Below, one piece after another: positions 12,601 through 24,239 of a stretch of 64,000 bases of DNA (position 1 is the stretch's first letter; every line of letters starts with the position of its first letter). The DNA comes from Rotaria sp. Silwood1 (taxonomy: Eukaryota; Rotifera; Eurotatoria; Philodinida; Philodinidae), in the NCBI GenBank assembly GCA_905250075.1, contig CAJNOP010000081.1:186001-250000 (forward strand), given 5' to 3'. Position numbers and translations under genes: made by a program. Under the pieces are notes generated by a model, which had not been told where the DNA came from, ran no database searches, and saw only the letters and a program-made list of their open reading frames with translations.

Positions 12601-15600
12601 ATATCACACAATGCTTACGGTCATCAAAAAATAAAACAAGCCGGTTGCCTAGACAAATTAGTCGAAATTTTCAATAGAATTTCATAGTTTTTTTTCTTTT
12701 AATTTCAAAAGAAAAGAATTAAAAAGTACAATGATTAAACTTACTTGGCGACATTGAGTCTGATGGTTGATATGGACAACGAAGAAGAGTTTCATAAACA
12801 AGACGACTTCGTTCAGCTGGACGAAAAACTTTATCAACATCATCAAAATATTTGGCAAATCTATTCAATGCTATATAAAAATATATTTATATTATATTCT
12901 ACACAAACCTGTAATGAAGACTTTTTTGATAACAAGCCGTAAAAAAAGATTTTCCATTATGTGATTTAGGAAATTCACGTGCATTAAGACGAGTTAATTG
13001 ACATGGTAAACCTTGATCAAATAAATCGGGTTTTAATGGTGATTTATTTTCACTAAATGGTAATTTAACTTTTAATTTTTCTGCCTAGATAAATTAAATA
13101 ATCAAATCAAAATTTTCTTTTTAAATTTTATCTTACTAATACAAGAAGTACTTCAAATGGTGCATGAATTTTAACAAAATATCGTTCATCTTGTTCTATT
13201 TCATTATCATGTTCATTTGTTGTTTGAGATTTATTCTTGAAAAAAAAAATATGAAATTAAATTAATTTTTATATTAATTATAGTTCATTTCAGAATTAAA
13301 TGATTGTGAGCATTGTTTTGCATAGTCTTAAAAGAAAAAGAGACAAATAACTCGCATTTTAATACGATTCTAGAGTTGGCATCGATCTACGTTTTTACAA
13401 AGTCCATGAAAAATTTCAGTCTCTTTTCTTCTTGAATACGTCATGCATTTTAAAGATAATCTTAATACACTTTGAAAACAATATTCTATCTAGATTATAT
13501 TACAATGGGAAGATAGTCTAACTTATTCTCTATCGATCTATATAAAGCTGATATTGATAATGGTTTATTGGAAGCCATACATAGATTTTTTTTGGTTATA
13601 GTGCATCAATTTTTTCAGAAAATTTCTTTAAATCTTCATTTTATTGATGCTTACATTAGAATCATTTTTTCTGAATCCAAATAGGTCAACCGAATATAAC
13701 TTTAACAGATTTATGTAAATTCACTATAAAAGTCATAAATCATCAACATTATTTGTACTATAAATGGTATAATCATCGTTCATTGTCATTATCATTTTGT
13801 TCGTCTTCAATCTCTTTTGATATAAACATCGACCTTTTTAATTGATGTCTTACATTATTTGACGTCACTGCTCTAACTAGCTGTTGTTGTCGCACCTAAC
13901 TCATGAACTCATTCTTGGACCAATATACTCATTTTAGTAAAAGTAAAGTTCGTGTTTCTATCATGTATATCTTTGTCTATTGTTCCAGGCTAACTCTATA
14001 GAATTCAAGGTTAGACATGTTTGAAATTGAGCTCTCGAGCAAACTTAAAATGCCGAGACTGGAAACAAAGAAACTTCAATAGTGTAAACTTGAAGATTGA
14101 ATTCAATTGAATAGATACTATTCAATTTTCAAGTTTCTAATTTCAATAGTTTGTGTTTCTGCGGTATCCATGTTACGACCGTGGCTTTGTTCATTAGAAA
14201 CTCGAAACTTGAAATTCAACTTTTCAAGGTTCAACTTTTTTTCAATTGAGTTCAAGTTTCACATTTCATATATATATATAATATATCCAAGAAGAAAAGT
14301 GACTTAAATCTTTCACCGACCCTTGAAAAAAATGTCATCAATCATTTAACTCTGAAATGGACATTAGAATTTAATAATTAACATACTTTTGATTCATTTT
14401 CATTTTCATGTTTAATATTATCTGTTGAATTATTTAATTTTATAGTTTCTTCTTCATTAATTGTATCAATTTGCATTCCATTTGTATTATTATTTTCGTT
14501 TGTATCTTTTTTTAAATGTGAACTAATATTTTGTAAACGTATTGATACCTGTCGTTGTAAGGTTGAAAAACCACGAACCAATACATGATTACTTTCATCA
14601 TTATCATTATTATCATGAACATCAGCTGATGTTTCAGCTTGACGTAAATTTAGAAGATCGTTTTCCTAATAGAAATTTTTTTTATTTTTTTATTATAAAA
14701 AGAAACAAAAAGTTGTTTTTCTAAATTTACTTCATCAGTTAATCGTTCTTCAACAACAATAAAACCTAATTTTCTGAGACGATCTTGAAAAAATTGTCTA
14801 TATTGATCATGTTGTTGACGTTTAAATTTCTGACTTCGTCGAAAATGATTTAAATGATAACGTGTATATACAAGAATATAATCAATTGGAAGATATTGTC
14901 CATCATGATGTATATATTTTGATAGATCGATATGCATTAAGCTTGTTTTATTAGGATTATGATCCTAATCAAAAAAAGACAAAAAATTATAATAATAACA
15001 TGCATAACAAAAAAAAAACAATATGAATTAATAAAATCTTTATCATGCGGAAAAAAAACTATAAATTTTAATGACATATCCTTGAATTATTTGAATAGAT
15101 CAATCGGAAATAAATGTATCGTTTTTGACAATCACTATCGTTTGATTAAATATTAATCAGTTAGAAGCAAAATATATATGTGTGAATACTTACAGAATTA
15201 ATAAGAACTTGATGGTGATGATGATGATGATGATGATTGTTATTCACATTCATTGCTCGTCGTTCACCTACAAAATTATATTGATCGAGGTTATTTTTAT
15301 TATAACTATTAGAATATGCTATATTCTAATACTGGAAACAAATTGAATAATTTCATCTATAGTCATTGATTAGTTATTCTATTTAAAAAAACTCGTGTAT
15401 TTGTCTATTGGGAAAATATTTTATAACATAATAGATTATGTTAGATTCCTCATTATTTTGAGTTTCGAATGTTTTATTAAGAAGCCTACAGGAACGGATG
15501 TATCAGTAACTGCAAAATGATATTCTAAAGACAAATAATAACGATGAATAAGAACGACAAAACAGCATCATACTAATGTAAAAACAAACGCATGAAAACA

Positions 15601-16486
15601 AATAATATTCATTCCATCAATCTATTCTTTCCTTGAGCATTCTCTCTTTATATTTCTCAATCGCAACTATGAGCGATAGTAAGTGGCTCTTCACATTTTT
15701 TTTCCTATTCTTCAGCATTTTACATTTGATCCTTGTCTCACACCATCATTCTTATCAATAACTAGACATACAAAGAGATAAGTGAAGACAACGGTCTACT
15801 AACTGTTTGATAAACTATCCCAAAAAAAAAAAATTTATTCTTAATTTCTGATCATATAGAAATGAAGCATTTGTTCAACACGATGTAAAAACCTCATCGA
15901 ATTCAATAGAACAAAAAACAAATTATTATTTTCTTTTTTGTTACAGAAATCTTACCATTCATATTGTGATTTCCATTTATTAACGAATCATCTGGTCTTA
16001 TTTGTTTTTCTGTTTGAAATATTTCGTTTTCTTGAGCAAGTTCTTAAAACAAATAAAAACAAACTTTTTTTTTTAATTCTTTTTCTTCAATAATAAACAG
16101 AAAAAAATGAAGCAAGACACATTAAATATTCATGAAAGTAAATGAGCGGCTTCCTAGGTAGGTGATGAAACAAGCATGATCAGCAAGAAAAAAAAAGATT
16201 TTATTTATTGGAATACCCAAAACGGAATGACATGAATAAAATGATTCGTGAGAGTCGTGAAGATTAGATACATTATGCCGATTCAATTCTGGAAGAATAA
16301 ATAACAAATAGAAAGTAATACATATCTGTAAAATATCAAAATTCTCGTTTGTTTTTTCTTTTGGATATTGAAAAATTTTATCGAGATTTTATTTGACGAA
16401 AAAAAAAAACAAAGTCTTCTTAAAATACATACGCTTTAATTCATCTTCAGGTGTTGTTGTAGAAGTTTTATTAAATAAAAATGAAC
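6671..16486 (-). CDS. Anoctamin (TMEM16) calcium-activated channel/scramblase, 5' end missing
   Basis: Exons from 5' to 3': 16486-16433, 16042-15956, 15267-15194, 14964-14731, 14665-14387, 13235-13137, 13084-12909, 12860-12745, 12502-12356, 12285-12271, 12077-11968, 10890-10642, 10590-10543, 10475-10353, 10287-10157, 10087-10016, 9956-9871, 8845-7785, 7733-7653, 7005-6896, 6833-6671. All phases agree over about 1171 codons. The order is an anoctamin dimerisation region (FVKIHAPFEVL, PAERSRLVYE, GVYEAAYPLHD, YFAWLGWYNS) and then ten membrane segments. All calcium-site acids of the family are visible: N and E of SNIWEF, both E of YEYLEI, and E and D of NNIFEIRIDA. The last exons give RLAFVIIFEHFVYS and a polar tail. 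A run of eight His lies near the N-terminus. The 54-base exon 16433-16486 opens in mid-codon, so at least one earlier exon is unassigned. Members are chloride channels or lipid scramblases; the sequence does not show which. Confidence 0.95.
11031..11315. repeat. Fold-back repeat in an anoctamin intron
   Basis: The arm at 11031-11125 (with CTTTTTAAG, CGAAATCTA and CTTTTGCTAC) matches the reverse complement of 11215-11315, imperfectly, around a short loop. It occupies the roughly 1.08 kb intron 10891-11967, whose size reflects such insertions; neighbouring introns are near 55 bases. Confidence 0.6.
11511..11650. repeat. Second short fold-back in the same anoctamin intron
   Basis: TTGAAAGTTTCACATCT and TATCTGAAGAA on the left are matched in inverted order by TTCTTCAGATAA and AGATCTGAAACTTTCA on the right. 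The two arms differ by small indels. Confidence 0.4.
14055..14170. repeat. Short imperfect palindrome in an anoctamin intron
   Basis: The left half (GGAAACAAAGAAACTTCAAT to TTGAATTCAATTGAATAG) is answered by an inverted right half (ACTATTCAATTTTCAAGTTT to TTTGTGTTTC). It lies in the roughly 1.15 kb intron 13236-14386, in which I see nothing else. Confidence 0.4.
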
Positions 16487-19400
16487 CTAAAATGTTAAAA
16501 TCAACATATTAATTTCATATATAATTAATAAAATAATTATTTTACGTAAAATATTCATGACGTCAACATTTCGTCATCATAAGAATAGTTTACCTATCAG
16601 GGTTTATATAAAATCAAATAGTAGCCACCTTAAAAAAATATCTACGATTTAGTATTCTGATTGATGAATCATTAACAAATGAATACACAAAAAAATATAA
16701 ATTTGAACAAGGGGTATATCCAGTATCTTTCTTTTCTTTGTATAGGTAAAATGAAATTGATAGTGATAATCAAATGCGACAGATGCAACCATTCATTTTC
16801 TTTCCGAAAAAGAAATGGTTAAGTTATGTTTATTTGAATAAGGATAAAAATCAGAAGATGGCGTGAAACGATGGTTAAAAACTGTAACAACATATATTGT
16901 CCAGGTTTTCTTTAACTTCATTATTCTCGTAAGTAAAGAAAATAAAAACATAAGGAATCCACTCAGATTCAGTAATTGGTAAATACTTGAAAACTGGCAT
17001 TGAATATGTTTTCATAGGTTCGCTAGTTAAGCATTCAAAATTTAGTATTTACACTAGGATGTTTTCCCGCTTTGACAAGTACACGAGTGGACTAGCCACA
17101 AAAAGAATAAGCATATCTAATACCATAATTACTTCTTTTAAACATTAGAAATGTCCTCGTGTAACTAAATGTAGATTGTGTAACGATAACGAACCGTTAC
17201 ACTTGATTTATTCTGTTTTCTTTCTTTTTTATGATCTCTTTCTTGTAGTGTTGATTTTGACGATGTATGCTCAATTTTTCTCTTCTGTTGTATGAGTACT
17301 ATAGAAGTATGTCCTCTTAATGATATAGACATGATCGAAGTGATTAAATAATTCAATAAACATCTATGCCGAGAATGTCGACAATGCTATTCTTCCAGTT
17401 CGTTACAGATCAATAAATAATTTCAATCTTTGATGAAATCATGTTATTCTGACAATTTTACATATTATTTCGCTCTTCACTCCTTTTTATTTTCGTCAGT
17501 ACAATGTGTACATTTCTTAGACCTGATTGTATACCCCTGGATAAAGTTGCAATGAGCAATTTATTTCTTCGAACTAATCACTCATCATATCATTTATGTC
17601 TGTATATATTCTGCATTGGAATAGCGGTGTAGAGAAATCAGATACATAAAGAATGAGAAAATATCATTCACTTCTGATCATCAATGAATTGCTTATCACA
17701 ACTATTTCAATAAGTGATCGATCAAGTTTGATTGAAAGATGCGTTGCAATGATGAATCAATGTAATTACTGGAGAAATTCACAAACTAACTGAGCAATCA
17801 CTGTTGATCATTTGAACGAAAATATCTGCTTTATACTCGACTGTATTTAAGAATGTTTTGTTTTGCACATCATTTTAGTCCTTTGGAATCAAGAAAATAT
17901 ATATTCTATATCGAATTAGTAATCATTTATTAGGATGAATGAAATCTTTCTTTGATTTTGTACATTCTGTGACAGTTTCATATTGATTTGTTCAACAGGT
18001 GAAATTTTTGGATAAAAAAAGAAACTATTCAGATCATGTATTCATTTTACCGGAGCGAATGGCATTTCTAATTTTCATGATGATTGTTTTTGTAGACATC
18101 ATACGATTCAAAAACGGGTTGTCGTTCCAATAGAATGGTTTTTATCAAGTAAAATTTGAAAATTAATCTTTTCTTATAGAAAAAAAATCAGTTTGCAACA
18201 ACAATATTTAAAAATTGACAAATAGACATTTTCAAGTTGTCAAGAGACCATCATCAGAGCTATTATAATTCTTTGGGGAGTCGAGTTTTAACCATCAATT
18301 CTACTATTCATAATAATCAAAGTGATGTGTTTTCTGTAATAGTTTTCACAACAATCATGAAGCTGTGGAAGCATGGAAGACAAAGTTTTGATTTCTTCAT
18401 TCTTGAACACTCCTCTCCTTTTTGAACTCACCTACATATAGTTCATAATGTCACTTACTTTTTTATATAGTTTATCTTCATATAGTTGAATAAGATTCAT
18501 ATCAAGGTTTGTGTTTTTGATTAGTTAAAAATGTTTGGAAGGTTCTATTTCGTCGACGCTTTTGAATTGTATTGGTGACTGGTCAAACAATGTCTAAAAA
18601 TTTACAGTTTCACTTTTGTTTTTCTTTAAATAGGTTAAGTTTTATGCTTATGAAAATCTATTGACTACTTTCATAAATTCACTTAGAATCTAATTTATTT
18701 TGTCATATTCATTTTGATTCTTTTAATGAAATCAGGAAAACAGAATCGGTTCTGATAGCAAATTGATGATAATTTATTGCACATTTGAATGGATGTCATG
18801 ACTTTTTTTAGATTATGCCAGTAAATAGGATAAATATAAAGTTGCTCTCTATTTAGAAATATCTATTAACCATAATCGATTATATTTCTTACATATGCAC
18901 GCAAACAACTGTTTATTATACTAAAATGATCACCTTTTCATAGAAAGGTCAATACGATATTGATTAGGGCATACTTAAAATGTTTATAAGGTCAAATTAT
19001 AATATGAACTCGAGAGAAAAAGAAGTTGATAGGAAAGTATAAATTCAAATAAAAGAAGAGCAAAACAGAAAGATAATGATTAATCGATTGAGGTCAATAG
19101 ATAATTGGTGAACCACTGAAGAAGACAATGCACGTGCATTATTTTGAAGTATGAGTTAATGCATGAAATCAAATAGGCACAGCTATGTCCAGTGATGAAA
19201 TTTTTCTCAATCTTGGAGTAAAAAAATATCCGCAACATTGTTTAATTGCATATGTATGTGCCCATAAACAAATGATAAATCATTCTTTTTTTGGTTCAAA
19301 AGATGTATTGTTGAACTCTGTGCGACTTAAAACTGAACATACTCTTGATTTCACGTTACAATATAGTAAAAAAAACTTTCTGTTATTCTCAAAATAGTGG

Positions 19401-21256
19401 AATATTGTACAATGATACAAAACTTTCGTTCTGATCTTATTAAAAATATTATCAGAACAGAATAATAGGACTTCAAACTCTTCTCTTGGTAGGAAAGTCA
19501 ACAATACATGTTTTTAAGATAAAATTTTTTTAAGTAGTCTGGTATATGCACATATAACTGTGACTTCTTATTTAGAGCTTGTTTATCGTTTTATGTTGCA
19601 AATGTTTAGGCTAATTGGTTCAGATAGCACGATAAATTATTTATATGATCAAATTATAGAAACAACAGAAACACAATTTTTATATCATTCTATAATATTA
19701 CTTGAAATTTTACTTCAATAGACAATAGTTTTGTACAGAATCAACAATCGTTTTTGATACATTTTTTTAATATTTTATCCAATTTTTTTGTTCTATAGAC
19801 TAGTGATCTTACTTCAAATCATGTATCTTATCGAAATAACGATAAAAATTCAATAAAATGAAGCTTAGTTGTACTTGAATAATCTAAAACAAAAACTCAT
19901 TGATCTGATTGTATCATTTATAATAAGAAAAAAACCAAAATAACAGATTTGCATTAAATACATTTATCAATATCGTTTGATACATAGCTGTATTTAACTA
20001 AGACTTATAAGTATCATTTCAATAGTGGTCAAGATACATCAATTTTCATAAAAATAAAATAAAATTTTATTTCGATAAAAACTTTTGTTAGATTATTACA
20101 TATATTTGTTTATAAAAAAAAGTTTTTCATAATGCTTTCATAAGAGATGTCACAGACGTGTTCTAAACAATAAAACCTAATGATGATATTTTATTGATAA
20201 TAATGTAAAAGAAAAGAGCACACACATCTCTTTATCTCTATATAAATGATCTATCACGTCCTTAAATACTCATATGATTTTGATAACAGCCAAGGTAACT
20301 GATTTAGATATTGATATAAATGCTAAGAAATGGCAAACTCACAATGAATCATCTGTCAAATATATGAGGGTGGATCATGAATGGCATAACGATTAAAAAT
20401 CAAATGCCTTCACGTCGGTTTAATAAAACGGGTTATTGTTTTCAGTTAACAGTAGACGTTTATTCAAAGCTTCTTTTTTCTCGTATAGATAAGATAAGTA
20501 AATGCTACTATCAAGCATTGTTTTTACTATGATGAAAACAATTTTACCTATTATCAACTAAGAAAAAATACATGCGTAGTATTTTATAGATAATTGTCAG
20601 TTGTCATCTAAGAGAGTAAGAAGAAAAAGTCAAAACGAACTTTGCAAATGATACTATACTGATGTACATCGAGCAAATTTTCTGAACTAGTAATTTTAAA
20701 AGACAATGCTTACAAAGATGGAAATACTGTTTTTTTGCAAGGAACTTGATATGGGATGAGATCCAATTACTTATGGGATATGAATTTCAGTATTTAAACC
20801 GATTACTAGTTTTGAAAACTTGTTCTCTGTACATCAATATAGTTTTCTTTGACTTCTCATTATTCTCTATGAAATGCTTCATACGTATTTCTCTTACTTG
20901 CCAATAGATAAGATTTTTTTTAATGAGACCAAATATATCACTTGGTAGTAGTATTTGTTTCTGTTATTCGTTTGAGAAAAAAGAGCTTTCCATAAGCTGC
21001 TACCACTAAGAAAAAAATCTGCTCATTTAAGCGAATCGAAGTGGAGATATTTCAAATTTTTATTCTAGTGCTATTTATGACTCACCCTGTATTTCTAATA
21101 TCAACATATGCTACGTCAAAATATCATTAGTTTTTCTTTTTTCTATAAAAAACATAGGAACATTACAACGCGTATCTCTATCTTTATTTTAGTGAGACAA
21201 ATCATCGAGCTTTTTAAAAAAGTAATTTTCAAATGATATAATTTTTAGATTGAATT
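16487..21256. other. Gene-poor interval upstream of the anoctamin
   Basis: About 4.8 kb with no recognisable coding exon. It must contain the promoter and at least the first exon of the anoctamin. A minus-strand ATG at 18498-18500 opens 14 codons to a GTAAGT donor, but its phase does not fit the next known exon. A 70-codon frame at 19185-19397 matches nothing I know. It begins the island that lacks conserved animal genes. Confidence 0.6.
20605..20880. repeat. Fold-back repeat
   Basis: ACTATACTGATGTACAT...GAACTAGTAATTTT at 20652-20698 is matched in inverted order by GATTACTAGTTTTG...TGTACATCAATATAGTTTTC at 20801-20846. Weaker pairing continues outward through GAGAGTAAGAAG and its partner near 20862. 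No coding frame. Confidence 0.6.
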
Positions 21257-22052
21257 ATGAATACATTATATATACTCGTTTTGATCATCAATTCAGTGTG
21301 TATGTTTGTTTCATATGGTATGTATATAACAAATCTTTATTTTTTAATATGATCTATATCGATTTGTAAGATGCGGCATCGGTTTCGAAAGACGAGCAAC
21401 ATCTTATTATGCGTGGTCGTGTTACATTTCTTTCTAGTTTCCAAATTCCAACTGAATCTGGTGCTAGATTAACTGTTGCATTACAAGATACATCACTGGC
21501 TGATGCTCCAGCAAAAGTTATTGCAAGATCAATAAGCAAAGCAATTCGATTTCCAATAGCATTCGCTATTAAATATTTACCTTCACAAATTTCAGAAAGA
21601 CGCACCTATTCACTTAGTGCGACTATTAGAGATAAAAACAACGAATTATTATATATCAATGATGTAAATATTAGAGTAACGCCAGTAGGTCCTCGTCGTA
21701 CTAAGTTCATTGATGTACCTGTTATAAGTGTTAAACGTAGGTGAAGAAATGGTTGATGGGAGTTTATTAAAATTTGTTCTTATATTTAGAAACGAAACCT
21801 GTAGTAAACAAAAACCGATGGCCTGAGTTAATTGGTAAAAATGGTCAAGCAGCGGTGAGTATAATCAAAAAAGAAACAGGTAAAATAATTCAAATGTATA
21901 TCGATAAATTTATTCCAAAGATGAAATTAGGTTTCACAAATGTTGTAATAGTCAAAGAAGGAGCACCAGTTACATTAGATTATCGCACAGATCGTGTTCG
22001 TGTTTTTGTTGATGATAAAGGAATTGTTAAAAGTGTACCAACAATTGGTTGA
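21257..22052 (+). CDS. Secreted two-domain protein: YbaY/YscW-like domain fused to an eglin-type (potato inhibitor I) serine protease inhibitor
   Basis: Exons 21257-21317, 21371-21736 and 21790-22052, with two 53-base GT-AG introns, give 229 residues. Residues 1-20 (MNTLYILVLIINSVCMFVSY) are a hydrophobic signal peptide that coincides with exon 1. Residues about 32-130 match the bacterial YbaY/YscW lipoprotein fold, with a VTF strand, LTVALQDTSLADAPAKVIA and RTYSLSATIRD; the bacterial lipobox Cys is absent. Residues about 152-229 are an inhibitor I13 domain: WPELIGK at its start, the binding loop EGAPVTLDYRTDRVRVF, and a closing Gly. By analogy with eglin c the scissile bond is Leu205-Asp206, and the loop-bracing Arg208, Arg211 and Arg213 are kept. 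About 15 extra residues sit between the helix and the loop strand. I infer an exported inhibitor of chymotrypsin- or subtilisin-like proteases. The YbaY part suggests bacterial ancestry, while the introns and signal exon show it is a working eukaryotic gene. Confidence 0.85.
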
Positions 22053-22085
22053 ATGATTGTTTTTGGCAATCCGACTATGAACAAT

Positions 22086-22091
22086 AATAAA
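22086..22091 (+). promoter_or_regulatory. Polyadenylation signal of the YbaY-eglin gene
   Basis: AATAAA 34 bases after the stop codon at 22050-22052. Confidence 0.6.
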
Positions 22092-22254
22092 TGAAATTTT
22101 TCTATTTGATTATTTTAATTTTTTGATCAATTTTCTTATATTCGCAAAAAAAAGGCGAAGACACGCAATCATTCTATTGACGATATAAAACTGATTCACA
22201 TTATACTAATAGTTTAGTTTTTACAGACAAGGTAAAGCTATTACTAAACTTTTA

Positions 22255-23031
22255 CAGAATGTCCCAAAAAATTAAACGAAAAAAAAACATGCATACCTCC
22301 TCACCAATTAAAGGAATTTAAATATTTCGTTTACAGTTCGATCACATATTCATTAAAGTTATGAGATAAAATATCTGCAGCTAAAGAAGCCAAAATTAAA
22401 ATAGTTTTATACTGATCAGCAATTATAAAAGAGAAACTTAATGAAGTTAAGAATCCTTATGAAAATGAGCCAAAATTAAGTATTTGATCTATTGTACAAT
22501 CTCGATCATTACCACAAATAACAATGTACCAGATTGTGATGGAATATCTGTGACTGAAGCTATACAAAGTACAGTTTTTTTCTGAGTTCTATGAAAAACA
22601 GTTACATAGACCGAATGCTTGATATTGATTCATTTTTACAAGCATTATTAACCTCATCGACTTTTTCTTCAATAATTACTCAACAATCATCGATATTAAT
22701 TTGTCGTTACCATTTAACATTTTTCTAGATTTTGATCAATACCATATAATACGGTACATAGAACAACAGTGAAACCTAGAGTGAAAACTGTAACGAAAAA
22801 GGATTTAGGTTGTCGACATTCTGCTTTCGACATCTAGCCAGCCACTCTGCTGGCTTATTCGAAATTGATCATGAATAAAACTATTTGAATTTTAATTTCT
22901 TAAGATGCAGCCATTGTATATCTTAATTTTAATGAATATGTGATCAAACTGTGAAGACAAATATTTAAATCTATTGACTCACTGAGGAGACATTCACTCA
23001 TTCTTTCCGTTCGGATCTTTGAAACATCCTG
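22255..23031. mobile_element. Decayed Tc1/mariner-type DNA transposon with TA target duplication
   Basis: The left end CAGAATGTCCCAAAAAATT and the inverted right end (plus strand TTTGAAACATCCTG, read inversely as CAGGATGTTTCAAA) form imperfect terminal repeats. Each is flanked by TA, at 22253-22254 and 23032-23033. CAGGGTGTCCCAAAA-like ends with a TA duplication are typical of the Tc1/mariner/IS630 group. The 777-base interior has no transposase frame I can read, so it is either a non-autonomous derivative or long dead. It begins 200 bases downstream of the YbaY-eglin gene. Confidence 0.55.
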
Positions 23032-23639
23032 TATAAACTTGAAGAGAATGTCTTACAATAGTTCATTAAGAGACAGTCTATGGCTCAATCAAGAAATCAT
23101 GTCATACGAAAAGTTTTTACATAGCTTTTCCGTCATGTAACAATAGTAAAATTTCGGGGGTACGATCTGTCGTCAGTAGAAAAGTGAAATGGTTAGTAAA
23201 ACAATAAAGAATTTATCGTTATAAATTTTGTTTAGGCGGTAAAAGAAATGATCAGTTTTGTTTAATAGAAGTTAGTAAACTATTCAAACTTCGTCAATAA
23301 AACATCCAAATCAGCGAAGTAAAAATGCAGATTTTATTCGTATAAAAAGAAATTCAAAGATTGAACAGGAAAAAAAAGACAATGAAAGTTGAGCTGATTA
23401 TATCGACAACGATAATATTTCTAATCACTGATCGTTTAAATTATTAGCTAATCGTTCATTCAATTTCCAGATCAATAGTATTTTTGTTTATCTATCATTT
23501 GATATATTTTAGTAACGATTTAAGTTGTAGCCAAAATTTTCTTACAAAAAAAAAGGTATGTTTCAATAATATCCGTATGATTTACTTTGCGCCCATAGTG
23601 ATGCACATTTGTTTATGCATAGGTATTGTATAGCTGTGC

Positions 23640-23975
23640 GAAGGACAAATGAGTAAATAAGCAACATCAAGATAAAATTTCCGACTAAAAGAGAGAACGT
23701 GATTTTTGACAATAATCTAACTTGTATGTCGGGTACCTTGTGATGAATAATTTGTTTGTCTTAGTATGATTACCATTTATCTATAAGAATGAGAAATGAC
23801 AGAACAAGCGAAACCAAGGTAAAATTTTCAACCAAGAAAAAGGATGTACATCTGAGATTAAGCTTGCTCGTATTTCGGTATCTCGTAGCGAATAGTTTTT
23901 TATCTATATATATCTCGTTTAGCTTCACGAAGGACGCATGAGAACAATCGAAACAAGGTATGTGTTAAAATTATT
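23640..23975. repeat. Degenerate repeat, three units spaced about 145 bases
   Basis: Three related stretches begin near 23640, 23789 and 23930, each with a GA(G/A)...AACA..CGAAAC-AAGGTA..AAAATT-like core. They are too diverged to fix a unit, and no coding frame is present. Confidence 0.35.
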
Positions 23976-24239
23976 CTTATCATTTTTCGCGATACGGTTG
24001 AATGTGCAAAGCAAAACGTATTTTACAACGTGAATATAAGCAGCAGTACACTTTAGTTTGAAGCACAGAATAACGTCAATAATTTACAGTGATAATATCA
24101 TCATGCACTAAAAATATTATTCGTGCATCCAACAATCAAATGTATGTATTCGACTAACTGTAATCTTCGTGAATGACTTTTTTCAAAACAGTATAGAAGA
24201 GATTTTTCTGCACTCAAATATTAAAATACCTTTATGTTG

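Noticed and set aside
12745..12964. Two plus-strand frames of about 65 codons
   Set aside because: They are antisense shadows of anoctamin exons whose minus-strand reading matches the family.
18459..18500. Minus-strand MNLIQLYEDKLYKK followed by GTAAGT, as anoctamin first exon
   Set aside because: It ends in phase 0, but the next known exon needs one preceding base; without an intermediate exon it cannot be joined.
19185..19397. 70-codon frame as a small gene
   Set aside because: No homology, no splice context and an overlapping frame on the other strand; AT-rich DNA gives such frames often.
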